The translations under genes were made by a program, and so were the position numbers. A stretch of 64,000 nucleotides of DNA from NCBI RefSeq assembly GCF_001625215.2, contig NC_030384.2:45852390-45916389 (forward strand). Direction: 5' to 3'. The stretch comes from Daucus carota subsp. sativus (taxonomy: Eukaryota > Streptophyta > Magnoliopsida > Apiales > Apiaceae). The stretch's first letter is position 1. The number at the start of each line of letters is the position of its first letter. Below the pieces are notes generated by a model. The model saw nothing but the letters and a program-made list of their open reading frames with translations. It searched no databases and was not told where the DNA came from. Shown piece after piece: positions 11,817 through 21,500 of the stretch.

Positions 11817-12287
11817 ATGGGAAATTGCTTGGCGCTACAAGAAAAGTTTGTCCAGGTTGTGAAAACGGACGGGAAAATCCTTGAATATAGAGCCCCTTTG
11901 AAAGTACATCAAGTTCTGTCGGAATATCCTGGTCATGAAATATCTCTGACACCTCTGGTGATCCGACGGCTCCAGGCGGATGCCAATATGCGTGCAGGTC
12001 ATGTTTACTATCTTTTACCACTCTCGGTTCCTTCACTGGAACTCAACCAGTATTCAAACACAAAAGAAGTATCCGAACAGGAAAATCATGGCGTTGTGAG
12101 GATCAAGCTGCTTATTAGAAAGCAAGACCTGGAGGAGATGCTAGGCCAAGGAGGACCAGTTGAACAACTGATTTTGCAACTTCAAAACAAACAGTTGGTC
12201 CGTTCATTCAAAAATTTGGAGAGTGATGCTAGTAAAAATTTCACAGGATGGAAGCCAGTATTGCCAACTATACCTGAAGCTTGCTAG
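11817..12287 (+). CDS. DUF4228/PADRE-domain protein, array copy B
   Basis: Intronless, 156 aa, one residue shorter than its sisters because the SLELDK(K/N)YSN stretch reads SLELNQYSN. It keeps MGNCLALQEKFVQV at the N-terminus (myristoylation plus palmitoylation signal), HVYYLLPL in the domain core and the GWKPVLPTIPEAC end. A TATA box starts at 11709. It appears closest to copies A and C. Role as for the family: a membrane-anchored stress or defence-responsive protein, mechanism unknown. Confidence 0.9.
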   Translation: MGNCLALQEKFVQVVKTDGKILEYRAPLKVHQVLSEYPGHEISLTPLVIRRLQADANMRAGHVYYLLPLSVPSLELNQYSNTKEVSEQENHGVVRIKLLIRKQDLEEMLGQGGPVEQLILQLQNKQLVRSFKNLESDASKNFTGWKPVLPTIPEAC

Positions 12288-13394
12288 TTTTGTTCCTAAG
12301 CTTTCTGCATCTTAAGAACTAGAAGAGGCATAGAGCGTAGAGATTACTGTAATGGCTTAATAGATTAGTCTATATACCCGACTGAAGTAGTGAAGTTATT
12401 CAATATTGTACTTGCTCCGATATATGTCAAATTGAAAGTCTTGGTTGTTAAATGTAAACTACTGCAGAATATAACTACATAATCTGCATTTTCATTCCAC
12501 AAACTTAACAATACACCGATTAAAAACATAAAACATCCTGAATAGTGGCCCAGACAAGACAAAGAATAAAAGAAAATAAAAATTTGATCTGATACGAAGT
12601 CTATGCACACATTCCTAATTATATTCAATAGCTTAAACTTGTTCACCAAAGTCATCTAGCCACATTGAGCACGCTTGGACTCGGAATTGATAATTATGTG
12701 CCCTAGCTTTCACCTGATCAATTCTCACCATCCACAATTTTATTATATATTTGCACTAACGAGCAGGTCTAATCGTATTCAAGCGTGCATGGATGCCTAT
12801 CTTTATTGTTTGCCCACATTCACCACGTTTTAAACCACCCAGGGCACTAACTACAAACTTTATCACTCACTCGTTTAAGAAAAATTTACAATCAAAGTAA
12901 AATATATATTTATTTATTATCCCAGGAGAGAAAGAAGTTAAATTGACTTGATCAATCCTAGAATGAAATTGATCTCACTAAGCAAATCTAATTCTATAAA
13001 CAATATTGTAATGGCAGATGTCGCACAGGATCGAGGATAGACAAAAGGTGTTTGATTCTATAATGGCAGCCAAGTCCAACACCACCAAAAAAGTATATAG
13101 AGAAATGTCCGGTATATATTACTGCCGCCTTAGGAGCCTTAAAGTTTGCAGTAAACAAACAACGATACAATGTGTCCTGTGGCTGTGGCTGTGGCTATGC
13201 CTAGCAATGTCAAAACACTGTCCAGACTGGGATCTAGGGTTCTTCTACCATCTAAGTATAAAATATGTAATAATTATATATGCTGACAGCATTTTTTTTA
13301 TCAGCAGGATAAAGATAATGAAATATATATGTCTCCATTCTCATAGTAAGTTAAATTTTTATTTGCTTTAAAACATAGTATGTGTTTCAGCATA
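12288..13394. other. Spacer between array copies B and C
   Basis: Non-coding. 12760-12850 resembles 8010-8090, and 13014-13215 resembles 8282-8480, so the spacer is the far 5' flank of unit C. The ORF at 13018-13371 lies in this flank and is not conserved as a frame in unit A, so I do not treat it as a gene. Confidence 0.5.
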
Positions 13395-13951
13395 GGGTTT
13401 TATATCAATCTGGCCACTCATTACGTCAAAATATCTCACTTGACCCACCCATTTCATTGGCGGCTCATTTTAGCCACTATAAACAATATATATATCATTT
13501 TACCCATATTACTATTCATATCTTTTTACTTCATCATTTATAAAAAATTAACCGTTTGTTTTTTTACTACGAAACCACTTCGAGTACCTTCATAATTGTC
13601 TCTAGTATTTACCAAAATAATTTGGGAATTAATAAAGAAACATAGCTATATAGTTAAAAAAAATATTTAGCTATAAATATATATTTATGTGATCACCTAA
13701 CTATTTTGCTTTAGAAATTCTTAATTTATTTTGATAAATACTAGATACAATTATGAAGGTACTTAAAGTGGTTTGGTAGTAAAAAAATAAATGGTTGATT
13801 TTTGGTAAATGATTAAGCAAAGAGATATGAATAGTGATGTGGGCAAAATGATATATATTTGGTTTACCGTGGCTTAAACGAGTTCCCGATGAGATGAGTG
13901 GGTCAAGTGAGATATTTTGACGAAATTGGTAGCCAGTTTGATATATAACCC
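13395..13951. mobile_element. Long-TIR MITE (Mutator-like) inserted in unit C
   Basis: A 557-bp element with long imperfect inverted arms. The left end starts GGGTTTTATATCAATCTGG; the right end finishes CCAGTTTGATATATAACCC. The arms match over more than 200 bp, for example CAAAATATCTCACTTGACCC (left) against its complement near 13902-13920, and the GAAGGTAC...ACCACTT stretch. Flanks TTTCAGCATA (13385-13394) and TTTCAGAGCATA (13952-13963) are a slightly damaged ~10-bp target duplication, which suggests a Mutator-type element. The paralogous flanks at about 8676 and 10851 lack the insertion. No coding capacity. Confidence 0.75.
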
Positions 13952-14563
13952 TTTCAGAGCATATGTATGTCTAATTCGACAAGTTTCCTTCCCCCCATAA
14001 TTTGAATGTTTTATTATTATCTTCTAAAAAATAGGGAATTTTCAGCTGAATGTTTTCCTTCCGACATGAGTAAAAAATATCTAATCAAAAGAATCAACAT
14101 TAACAAGAAATCGGTTAGAGAATTCATAGTGCAATTGGCTTCTTTAATTTTCCCCAGTTCCATTATGATTATGCAGAAAATAGACCTTCAGCGGAATGTC
14201 TTATTCTCCCCAGGAGCTGCATGTGTTCTTGTTTACGCTCTTCAACACATGTTTTGCATATTTAACACAAGAGGATCACTGTACTTCCTTTTACTTTTGA
14301 ACCAAATTTGAAACGAAAACACTTTAATAATGAAAAACAAATACGCAATTAAGCAGAAGAATTACTGTTCCTGTTCTTCATCACGTAAACACGTACGACA
14401 ATGAGAAATGGCATGATAACGTTTTAAGTGTTATGTTTGCATGAAAAAGTAGTATTAGTCGCGTAATTCAGACTGGATTAGGACATAATTAATTAATTAT
14501 ATTACTCAGCGCATCAGTAAAAACAAATTAAGATACTGGCTAACAGTCATAACTAAATTATCA
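13952..14563. other. Upstream flank of array copy C
   Basis: Continues the paralogous 5' flank after the MITE; 13995-14340 corresponds to stretches before copies A and B (ACATGTTTTGCATATTTAAC and similar). The ORF 14006-14311 is within this conserved non-coding flank and is rejected as a gene. Confidence 0.5.
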
Positions 14564-14637
14564 TGCATTGTGCAGACTTATCACATTATCCTCGTTGGTC
14601 CACTACTAATATGTTGGACTTGCAGGTTTGTAAATAG
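14564..14637 (+). promoter_or_regulatory. 74-bp conserved upstream block, copy C
   Basis: Nearly identical to copy B, and ungapped against all copies. It lies 205 bp before the ATG of gene C. Confidence 0.65.
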
Positions 14638-14842
14638 CACAATTAATCTGAACATGTCAGTCTCGTATCAACGAGGAAAGTGTCAGGAATATCAGCAACA
14701 CTGGGGCCTAATTTTCAAGGGTGATGCTAAAAATCCCCTATAAGTACAACAGAATTTTACACTTGAAAACATCAACCAAGCCTTAACATCTGTTTTCTAG
14801 CTCTCTATCTTGTTAAACTACCACAGAATTTTTAACGCAACT

Positions 14843-15316
14843 ATGGGAAATTGCTTAGCTCTAAGAGAAAAGTTTGTCCAGGTCACAAAAATGGACGGTA
14901 AGATCCTTGAATATAAGGCACCTTTGAAAGTACATCAAGTTATGTCGGATTATCCCGGCCATGGAATATCTCAGACACTTTCGATGACCCAACACCTCCT
15001 GCCTGATGCTAATATGCATGCAGGTCGTGTTTACTATCTTTTACCACTCCCAGTTCCTTCACTGGAACTTGACAAGAAGTATTCAAACACAAAGGAAGTA
15101 GCGGAACAGGAAAATCATGGAGTTGTGAGGATTAAGCTGCTAATTAGGAAGCAAGACTTGGAGAAGATGCTAGGCCAAGGAGGATCAGTTGAAGAACTGA
15201 TTTTGCAACTTCAAAACAAACAGTTGGTCCGTTCATTCAAAAGATTGGACAGTGATGCTAGTAAAAATTCTACAGGATGGAAGCCAGTATTGCCAAGTAT
15301 ACCTGAAGCCTACTAG
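14843..15316 (+). CDS. DUF4228/PADRE-domain protein, array copy C
   Basis: Intronless, 157 aa. An in-frame ATG lies 33 bases upstream (14810), but the MGNCLALREKFVQV start at 14843 matches all sisters and carries the myristoylation signal, so it is chosen. Core RVYYLLPLPVPSLELDKKYS and C-terminal GWKPVLPSIPEAY; the final Cys of the sisters is Tyr here. A TATA box starts at 14739. The Met-rich stretch around residues 50-60 (SMTQHLLPDANMHAG) differs most from the other copies. Confidence 0.9.
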   Translation: MGNCLALREKFVQVTKMDGKILEYKAPLKVHQVMSDYPGHGISQTLSMTQHLLPDANMHAGRVYYLLPLPVPSLELDKKYSNTKEVAEQENHGVVRIKLLIRKQDLEKMLGQGGSVEELILQLQNKQLVRSFKRLDSDASKNSTGWKPVLPSIPEAY

Positions 15317-16853
15317 TTTTGTTCCTAAACTTTCCACATTTGAGAACTAGAAGAGGCATAGAGTGTAGAAATTACTGTTATGGCTTAATAGATTATCTAA
15401 TTCGTTCTGAAGATATTCAATAAATTTTACTTGCTCCAATAGGTTGCCAATTAATTATAGCCAGCACATATATGTTGAAGATTCAGTAAAACTGATGAAC
15501 TAGACTTTCATGTGTGCATATCCACTTTCATCTTAGTTTTTATTCCTAAGCCAAAAACTGAAAGAAGCGACTAATCTTGTTCTTCCAAATGATAAGGTGT
15601 TTTCAAGAGTACCTAAAGCAGATTCGACCAAGCTCCCTATTTCATGGTAAAATATACTCCTAATAGAATTGATTGAAGACAAACAGATGTTAATAAGTTA
15701 CACACTAACAATTCAGTTTGAAATTTCTTGGGGCTTTGAACATAAGTACAGTTCAAGCCAGCAGAATGATAGTGGAAGAGATGTCCTATCAGTGGTCTAG
15801 GCAAGAGGGACAATAGAAGAAAGGAAAATGATTGGAAATGATAGACGAGAAAGGTAATACATTTTAAAGAGATGAAATCGAAAAGGCATCACCCATCCTA
15901 ATGCTACAGTATGCCAAAACACAATTTAGGGAGATTATCACCCCTATCCCAATACGTTTGAGACTGAGAAACCAATATACCAGATAAAGTAGATTCACAA
16001 TAACCATATATGTTATACTATTTGCGGATACTGAGATGTCAGTCAAAGATAATTAACTACTTATCAAACTTTCAAAAGTATCCTTTTATACTAAAGTTTC
16101 ATTCTCATTTCAGCTTTTATATATGTAAATGAAAAACAGCAGTTACTTGTAGAAACATTAGCTTCCCCTATATTCCTTGTAATGCCAAGCTTAGCTCGAT
16201 TAATTAAAGATATCAAAAAACTTACAGGTCAAAATTATATACTCAATTAATGTCGATCAAATATTGTGTCAATTTCTGTGGCTAAAGACACAACTATGTG
16301 TATCTGCATACATGGTTGCCTCCTAGTTGCCATTCTCTAATTTGTTACTGAATGTCTATGACAAGTTGACAGAATGCTAATTCAGATAATAATTAAAAAA
16401 GAATCAACAACTAATAGCAATAATACAATAGAGAATGCAATTACCTTCTCTAATTTTCCTCACATCCATTGTATTTGTGCAAAAAATAGACCGTCAACCA
16501 TGTCTTATTTCTGCTCTGCAGCTGTTTTCTGCTTGTTCACACCCTTGGGCACATGTTTTGTGTATTTAACACAAGATAATTAGTATAATGTTTTACTTTC
16601 ACAGCAAATATGACATGAAATCACTTTATTAAAGATAAACTGACAAGTATTAAGCTGAAGAATCACTGTTTGAGGATAATGAGAAATGGAAGAATAACGT
16701 TTTCAGTGTTATGTTTGCATATAGTCAAGCTTTTACTTTACTTACCATTTAAATAATTCAAATTGCAGTAGCATTCATTTAATTACATTACTTAGCACAT
16801 CACTAATCAGTAACACAAAGGTAAAGCCAGCCACTAATCAGAAATAAATTACT
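15317..16853. other. Spacer between array copies C and D
   Basis: Non-coding. 15700-15830 is paralogous to 17860-17980 (the shared 3' flank of C and D, with the word GATGTCCTATCAGT), and 16250-16640 resembles the 5' flank of the other units. No gene was seen. Confidence 0.5.
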
Positions 16854-16927
16854 TGCATTCTGCACGCTTATCACACTACCCTCGTTGATCCACTACTAGT
16901 ATGTTGGACTCGCAGGTCTGTAAATAG
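16854..16927 (+). promoter_or_regulatory. 74-bp conserved upstream block, copy D
   Basis: The most diverged copy (about ten substitutions from B or C by eye) but still ungapped, with the TTATCACA, CTCGTTG, CCACTACTA, TATGTTGGACT and TGTAAATAG cores kept. It lies 250 bp before the ATG of gene D. Confidence 0.6.
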
Positions 16928-17177
16928 CACAGTTCCGAAACATGTTATTTTATCAACGAGGAAAGTGTCAGGACAATCAAGAACACTGGGGCCTGAAGAC
17001 AATATAGCATGTGGTCATTTGGTTTTTCCACTAATTTCAAGGGGAATTTCCTAAACATCTCCTATAAATATAACAGAATTGTCCACTTTAAATCATCAAC
17101 CAAACATCAACATCTGTTTTGCATTTCTCTATCTATACAAACTACAACAGAATTCTTTTTAGATTTTTTTCAAAACA

Positions 17178-17651
17178 ATGGGGAATTGTTTAGCTCTACA
17201 AGATAATTTAGTCCAGGTCATGAAAATGGATGGGAAGATCCTTGAATACAAAGCACCATTGAAAGTGCATCAAGTTCTGGCAGAATATTCTGGCCAAGCA
17301 ATATCTCGGACACTTCTGGGGCCTCAACACCTCAGGCCAGATGCTGACTTGTGTGCTGGGCAATTTTACTATCTTTTACCAGTCCCAGTACCTTCACTGG
17401 AACTTGACAAGGAATATTCAAACACAAAGGAAGTTGCAGGGAAGGAAAACCATGCAGTTGTGAGGATTAAGCTAGTAGTTAGAAAGCACGACCTGGAGGA
17501 GATGTTAAGCAAAGGAGGAACGATTGAAGACATGATTTTGCAGCTCCAAAATGAACAACTGGTCGATTCATTCAAAAATTTGAACAGTGATGCCGCTAAA
17601 AATTCTAAGGGATGGAAGCCAGTATTGGCAAGTATACCTGAAGCTTGCTAG
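17178..17651 (+). CDS. DUF4228/PADRE-domain protein, array copy D
   Basis: Intronless, 157 aa, and the most diverged member. It starts MGNCLALQDNLVQV with the acylation signal. Core QFYYLLPVPVPSLELDKEYS; the region after it (AGKENHAVVRIKLVVRKHD) differs from its sisters, and it ends GWKPVLASIPEAC. A TATA box (TATAAATA) starts at 17063. Divergence in both the gene and its upstream block suggests that D split off first. Its reading frame is intact, so it is probably functional. Confidence 0.9.
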   Translation: MGNCLALQDNLVQVMKMDGKILEYKAPLKVHQVLAEYSGQAISRTLLGPQHLRPDADLCAGQFYYLLPVPVPSLELDKEYSNTKEVAGKENHAVVRIKLVVRKHDLEEMLSKGGTIEDMILQLQNEQLVDSFKNLNSDAAKNSKGWKPVLASIPEAC

Positions 17652-18591
17652 ATTTGTTCTAAAACTTCTACATCTTAAAAACTAGAAGAGGCATAGAGCG
17701 TACAAAATTACTGTTATGGCATATCTAGACAACACATGATGCATATCTATCATTTTCTTTAGCTTCGTTTCATTAATTAGCGAAAACCTGAATGAGTTGC
17801 CTGAAATCTTGTTGTTTATAACGATATGCCAGCAATTAACGACAAACAGATATTTAAAGGTTCACTAACAACTCAATATGTAGCTTATTGGGTCTTTAGC
17901 ATAAGTATGGTTTAAACCAATAGGACGATAGAGGCAGGGATGTCCTATCAGTTTAGGCAAGACAAACATTGGAAGAAAGGGAAAAAAGGATCCATTAGAT
18001 GAGAAATGTAAGAGACAAATAGATGAAATCAAAATGCCATCATCCAGGATACAATATAATTTTTCCTCACACTATAACGTGGATCGGAAGTTGTGTGAAG
18101 CATCAGTAATTTACAAATTCAGTATCTATTTCCAAAAGCTTTAATAGCGTGATGTACTGTCCTGATTAATAACAGGAGGTAACTAATATCGGTGGTTAGC
18201 TCTTTTTTTATATGAACGAGGGAAGCTATTTACAAAGCCAAAAAGAATTATCAAAAACATACAAATGCTCTTTACGTTATTTATTTAATTAATGCAACAG
18301 AAGTCGCATTTGTTTAATTTAGCTAACCAAATGCATATTAGGCATGAACCGTAAACTAAGCTTTTCTCCAATGTCAGCAGAAGTTCAGCTGAAAGATTAA
18401 ATATCTGCATTTAAAAAAGAGAACAGATATGTATATATAAACTGGTCACTATAACAGATATTAACAATCAAAGTATTTACAATTTTTTACATAATTGCAT
18501 TGTACTGGACAGTCACTATCTTGTTTTACTAGTTTTACAGTGGTGAAAGACTAGTCCTGAATCCAACCTGCTGATCCTTGCATAAGATGGA
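17652..18591. other. Intergenic DNA; 3' flank of copy D and of the SOUL gene
   Basis: 17860-17980 repeats the post-gene flank of copy C. The remainder is AT-rich and holds the probable 3' untranslated region of the convergent minus-strand SOUL gene. No other gene was seen. Confidence 0.45.
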
Positions 18592-21500
18592 TTATTCTTC
18601 TCTCCTTTCAACTTCTAGAGCAATCTCATTGCGACGTGCAAATGGAAGTGTAAACGGTGGATTGTACTGCAGTCAGTATTTGAAAGGAGACATTATGATT
18701 CCAGCACACAATTTGGGCTACTTTAATTGCTTAGATCTATTCCCTGATAATTATTTCTAAATAAAAAAAATCAACTAGATTTGAAAGAATAAATTTTTTA
18801 TACAACACATTTTTATATTCTGTGTCATATTTTGCAGAATACCAAACTAGTCAGTAGTAAATCTTTATCCCACGCTTAGTTATAAGTTGTAGCCAAGTGT
18901 CCCCAGTACTAATTTTCACAGAATGCCCAGCATTAGGATTTTTATTTCATACTTTATTATAATTTGTCTACTTTACCTGTGCAACTTCGACTGGTGAACC
19001 AATCTTTACATGGAATTGAGTGTCATTCTTTAGTGCTTTTCGAAGGGCAGCTTCACGCTTTTGCACTTCTTCATCAGTTACGAAACCTAAATAAAAAAAG
19101 TATTAAGTCATAAAGGTACAGGTACAGTAATTTAGGATTCTCTGAAAAACAAGTTTATAAATGCTTGAACAATCCCCTGACTATAAACATATTTCCAAAT
19201 CTTATTAGCAGAAGTGCATAACTAATATTGTATATATACCAGAAAAACACATCTTTGTGCAGAATGGGAAGTCAGAATATTTATAGTTATATCTGCTACT
19301 ACCATCTTAATTGTAAGATCTTGTAGAAGTGAAAGCAGTTATCATACAATAGTTGGGAGGGGACCTGAAAAAGCAGCAACTGCCACAATTTTGCTTGGCA
19401 CCTCTTTGATAGCCACTGATGGATCTTTGGGCAATGGCAAGCTGGAACCATACTTTGAGGGCATGACAAAAGACATCTGCCACTTGTCATCGTCTTCCAG
19501 CTAAAAAAAATTATAATCAAATAAATTTAATGTACACATCAACGAAAGCAGGACTAAATAAAAATTAACTAGATCTGGACATACAAACATTCATATACTA
19601 GATAATATTCTGGCCAAAAAGTTTTTAGTTAACTGTACAGAATTGTATATCAAACTAGCATCAACAAAAATAAAAACTGAACTAGCTGTTGGTTTTTATG
19701 ACCTGACAAATTTATTGTAGTTGTTATTTCTAGTTTCACAAGATTAGCCTCATTATGTAGGTGTTTGTACCTGCAGACCGTATTTGAGATTAGTATGCAG
19801 TTTCTGTAGTTCTGTTTTGCAGTAGTTTACATATAAAAACCAACAACTGTAGATGCTCTAGATGCAATAAATAATCATTCTGTTTCACTGGAAGTACATA
19901 ATCAGGGATATGATTTATTTGAGTACAATGGATTATGTCAGGACTTAAGGGGCAGCGAAGCCGAGTGTCATGAGTTTAAATGCTTGCAAGTTAGAAGTAG
20001 GTTTATTCTGAAGCATAGGTTCGAATATAGATGTTAGATATAATTGATGATTACTAATGTTCTTAAGGTTTGTTTTAGAACAGGAATCATCAGAGTTTAA
20101 ACTGGAGTCTGATCAGAGTTTAGTAAAGTCTGACAGAGTTTGATAAAGTCTGATCAGAGTTTACATAGTCAAGACTCGACAGAGTTTACACGTGGAAAAA
20201 GCTCAGAAGCGGATATACTTCAAGGAAGGATAGAAGCGGAGGAGTGATTTGCTGACTATGGAAACTAAACAGAAAACTGGAGCAATCTTTGATTGATAGA
20301 TTTATTAGCTGATTTATAGGATATCAAATCAGAGATTGATTTTGTAACTGTGTCTATATAAACACAGATTAGGGTTACTCTATATGAGTTGAGTTATCGA
20401 GTATATTGTTAAGAACCCTAGCAGCTCTTGGTGATAGAGTATAAATCACTGAGAGAGTTTTTGTAACCATTAAGTTTTGTGAATATAAGAGTTTACTGCT
20501 TTCGATCTCTTATATTGTCATACTGTATTACATATTGTGATCACTATATTATATATATATAGTGAATTAATAGGACCTAACAAGTGGTATCAGAGCCAGC
20601 TCTGTTAAGATTACTACAGTGAGATCTTAAACACAATCATGTCTGAAAAATCACAAGCTTCATCCTTTAGAGTTCCAATCCTTAAGGCATCTGAATATCC
20701 AGTCTGGAAAGAGAGAATGATAATATTCTTAGACTCTGTTGATCCAGAATATCTTGACAGGATCTTTGATGGACCACATATGCCCACCAAGCTCTCTGTT
20801 GGGCTTGCTGATGAACCTCAGAAGATGGTTCCAAAAGAAAAGAAAGATTATACCCCTGAGGACATCCTGTCAATTAGTAAAGACTCAAAGGTGAAACACC
20901 TTTTGCACAGTGCCCTTGACAATGCAATGTCTAATAGGGTAATTGGGTGCAAAACTGCTAAACAAATCTGGGATGCTCTGGAAACCAGATGTCAAGGAAC
21001 TCAGGCCATTAAGAAAAACAGAAAAACAATCCTTACACAGGAGTATGAGCACTTTGACTCAAAATCTGGTGAGTCTCTGACAGATCTGTATGACAGATTT
21101 GTCAAACTGTTGAATGACTTATCTCTGGTAGACAAGGAATATGATCTTGAAGACTCAAATCTCAAATTCCTTCTGGCTCTTCCTGAAAAATGGGATTTGA
21201 AAGTCACCACAATAAGAGACAATCTTGATCTTGGAGAAATGTCTCTTGATGATGTTTATGGAAGACTGAAGACTCATGAACTTGAAATGGAGCAAATGAG
21301 CAAACGTCATGGAGGAAAATCAAAGTCTGTTGCTCTGAAAGTTCAAGAAGAAGCTGCTAAGAGCAAAGGAAAAGCTCATGTCACAAAGTCTGACATTGAG
21401 TCATCAAACTCTGATGACTCAAACTCTGATGTTCCCTCAGACTCTGAAGAAAGTGATGATGAGATGATGCAGTTAGCAGCATTGATGGTAAAAAGCTTCA

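Larger units (their letters stand above)
8020..18240 (+). repeat. Tandem segmental duplication, four DUF4228 units
   Basis: Four direct, diverged copies of a unit made of far 5' flank, promoter block, intronless gene and 3' flank. Approximate units: A 8020-10420, B 10600-12480, C 12760-15450 and D 16000-18240. Flank matches visible by eye include GCATAGCTTTTTTCATTC (8684, 10859), the GCATTTAACACAAGAGGATC-type stretch upstream of each gene, and post-gene stretches 15700-15830 and 17860-17980, shared by units C and D. Unit B lacks much of the far 5' flank present in A and C. Unit boundaries are only approximate. Confidence 0.75.

Noticed and set aside
13018-13371. 117-aa ORF upstream of the MITE
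   Set aside because: It lies in the duplicated 5' flank and the frame is not kept in the paralogous stretch at 8282-8480.
8020-18240. CRISPR-like or satellite array
   Set aside because: The repeats are diverged gene-bearing units of 2-3 kb in a plant genome, not short regular repeats with spacers.
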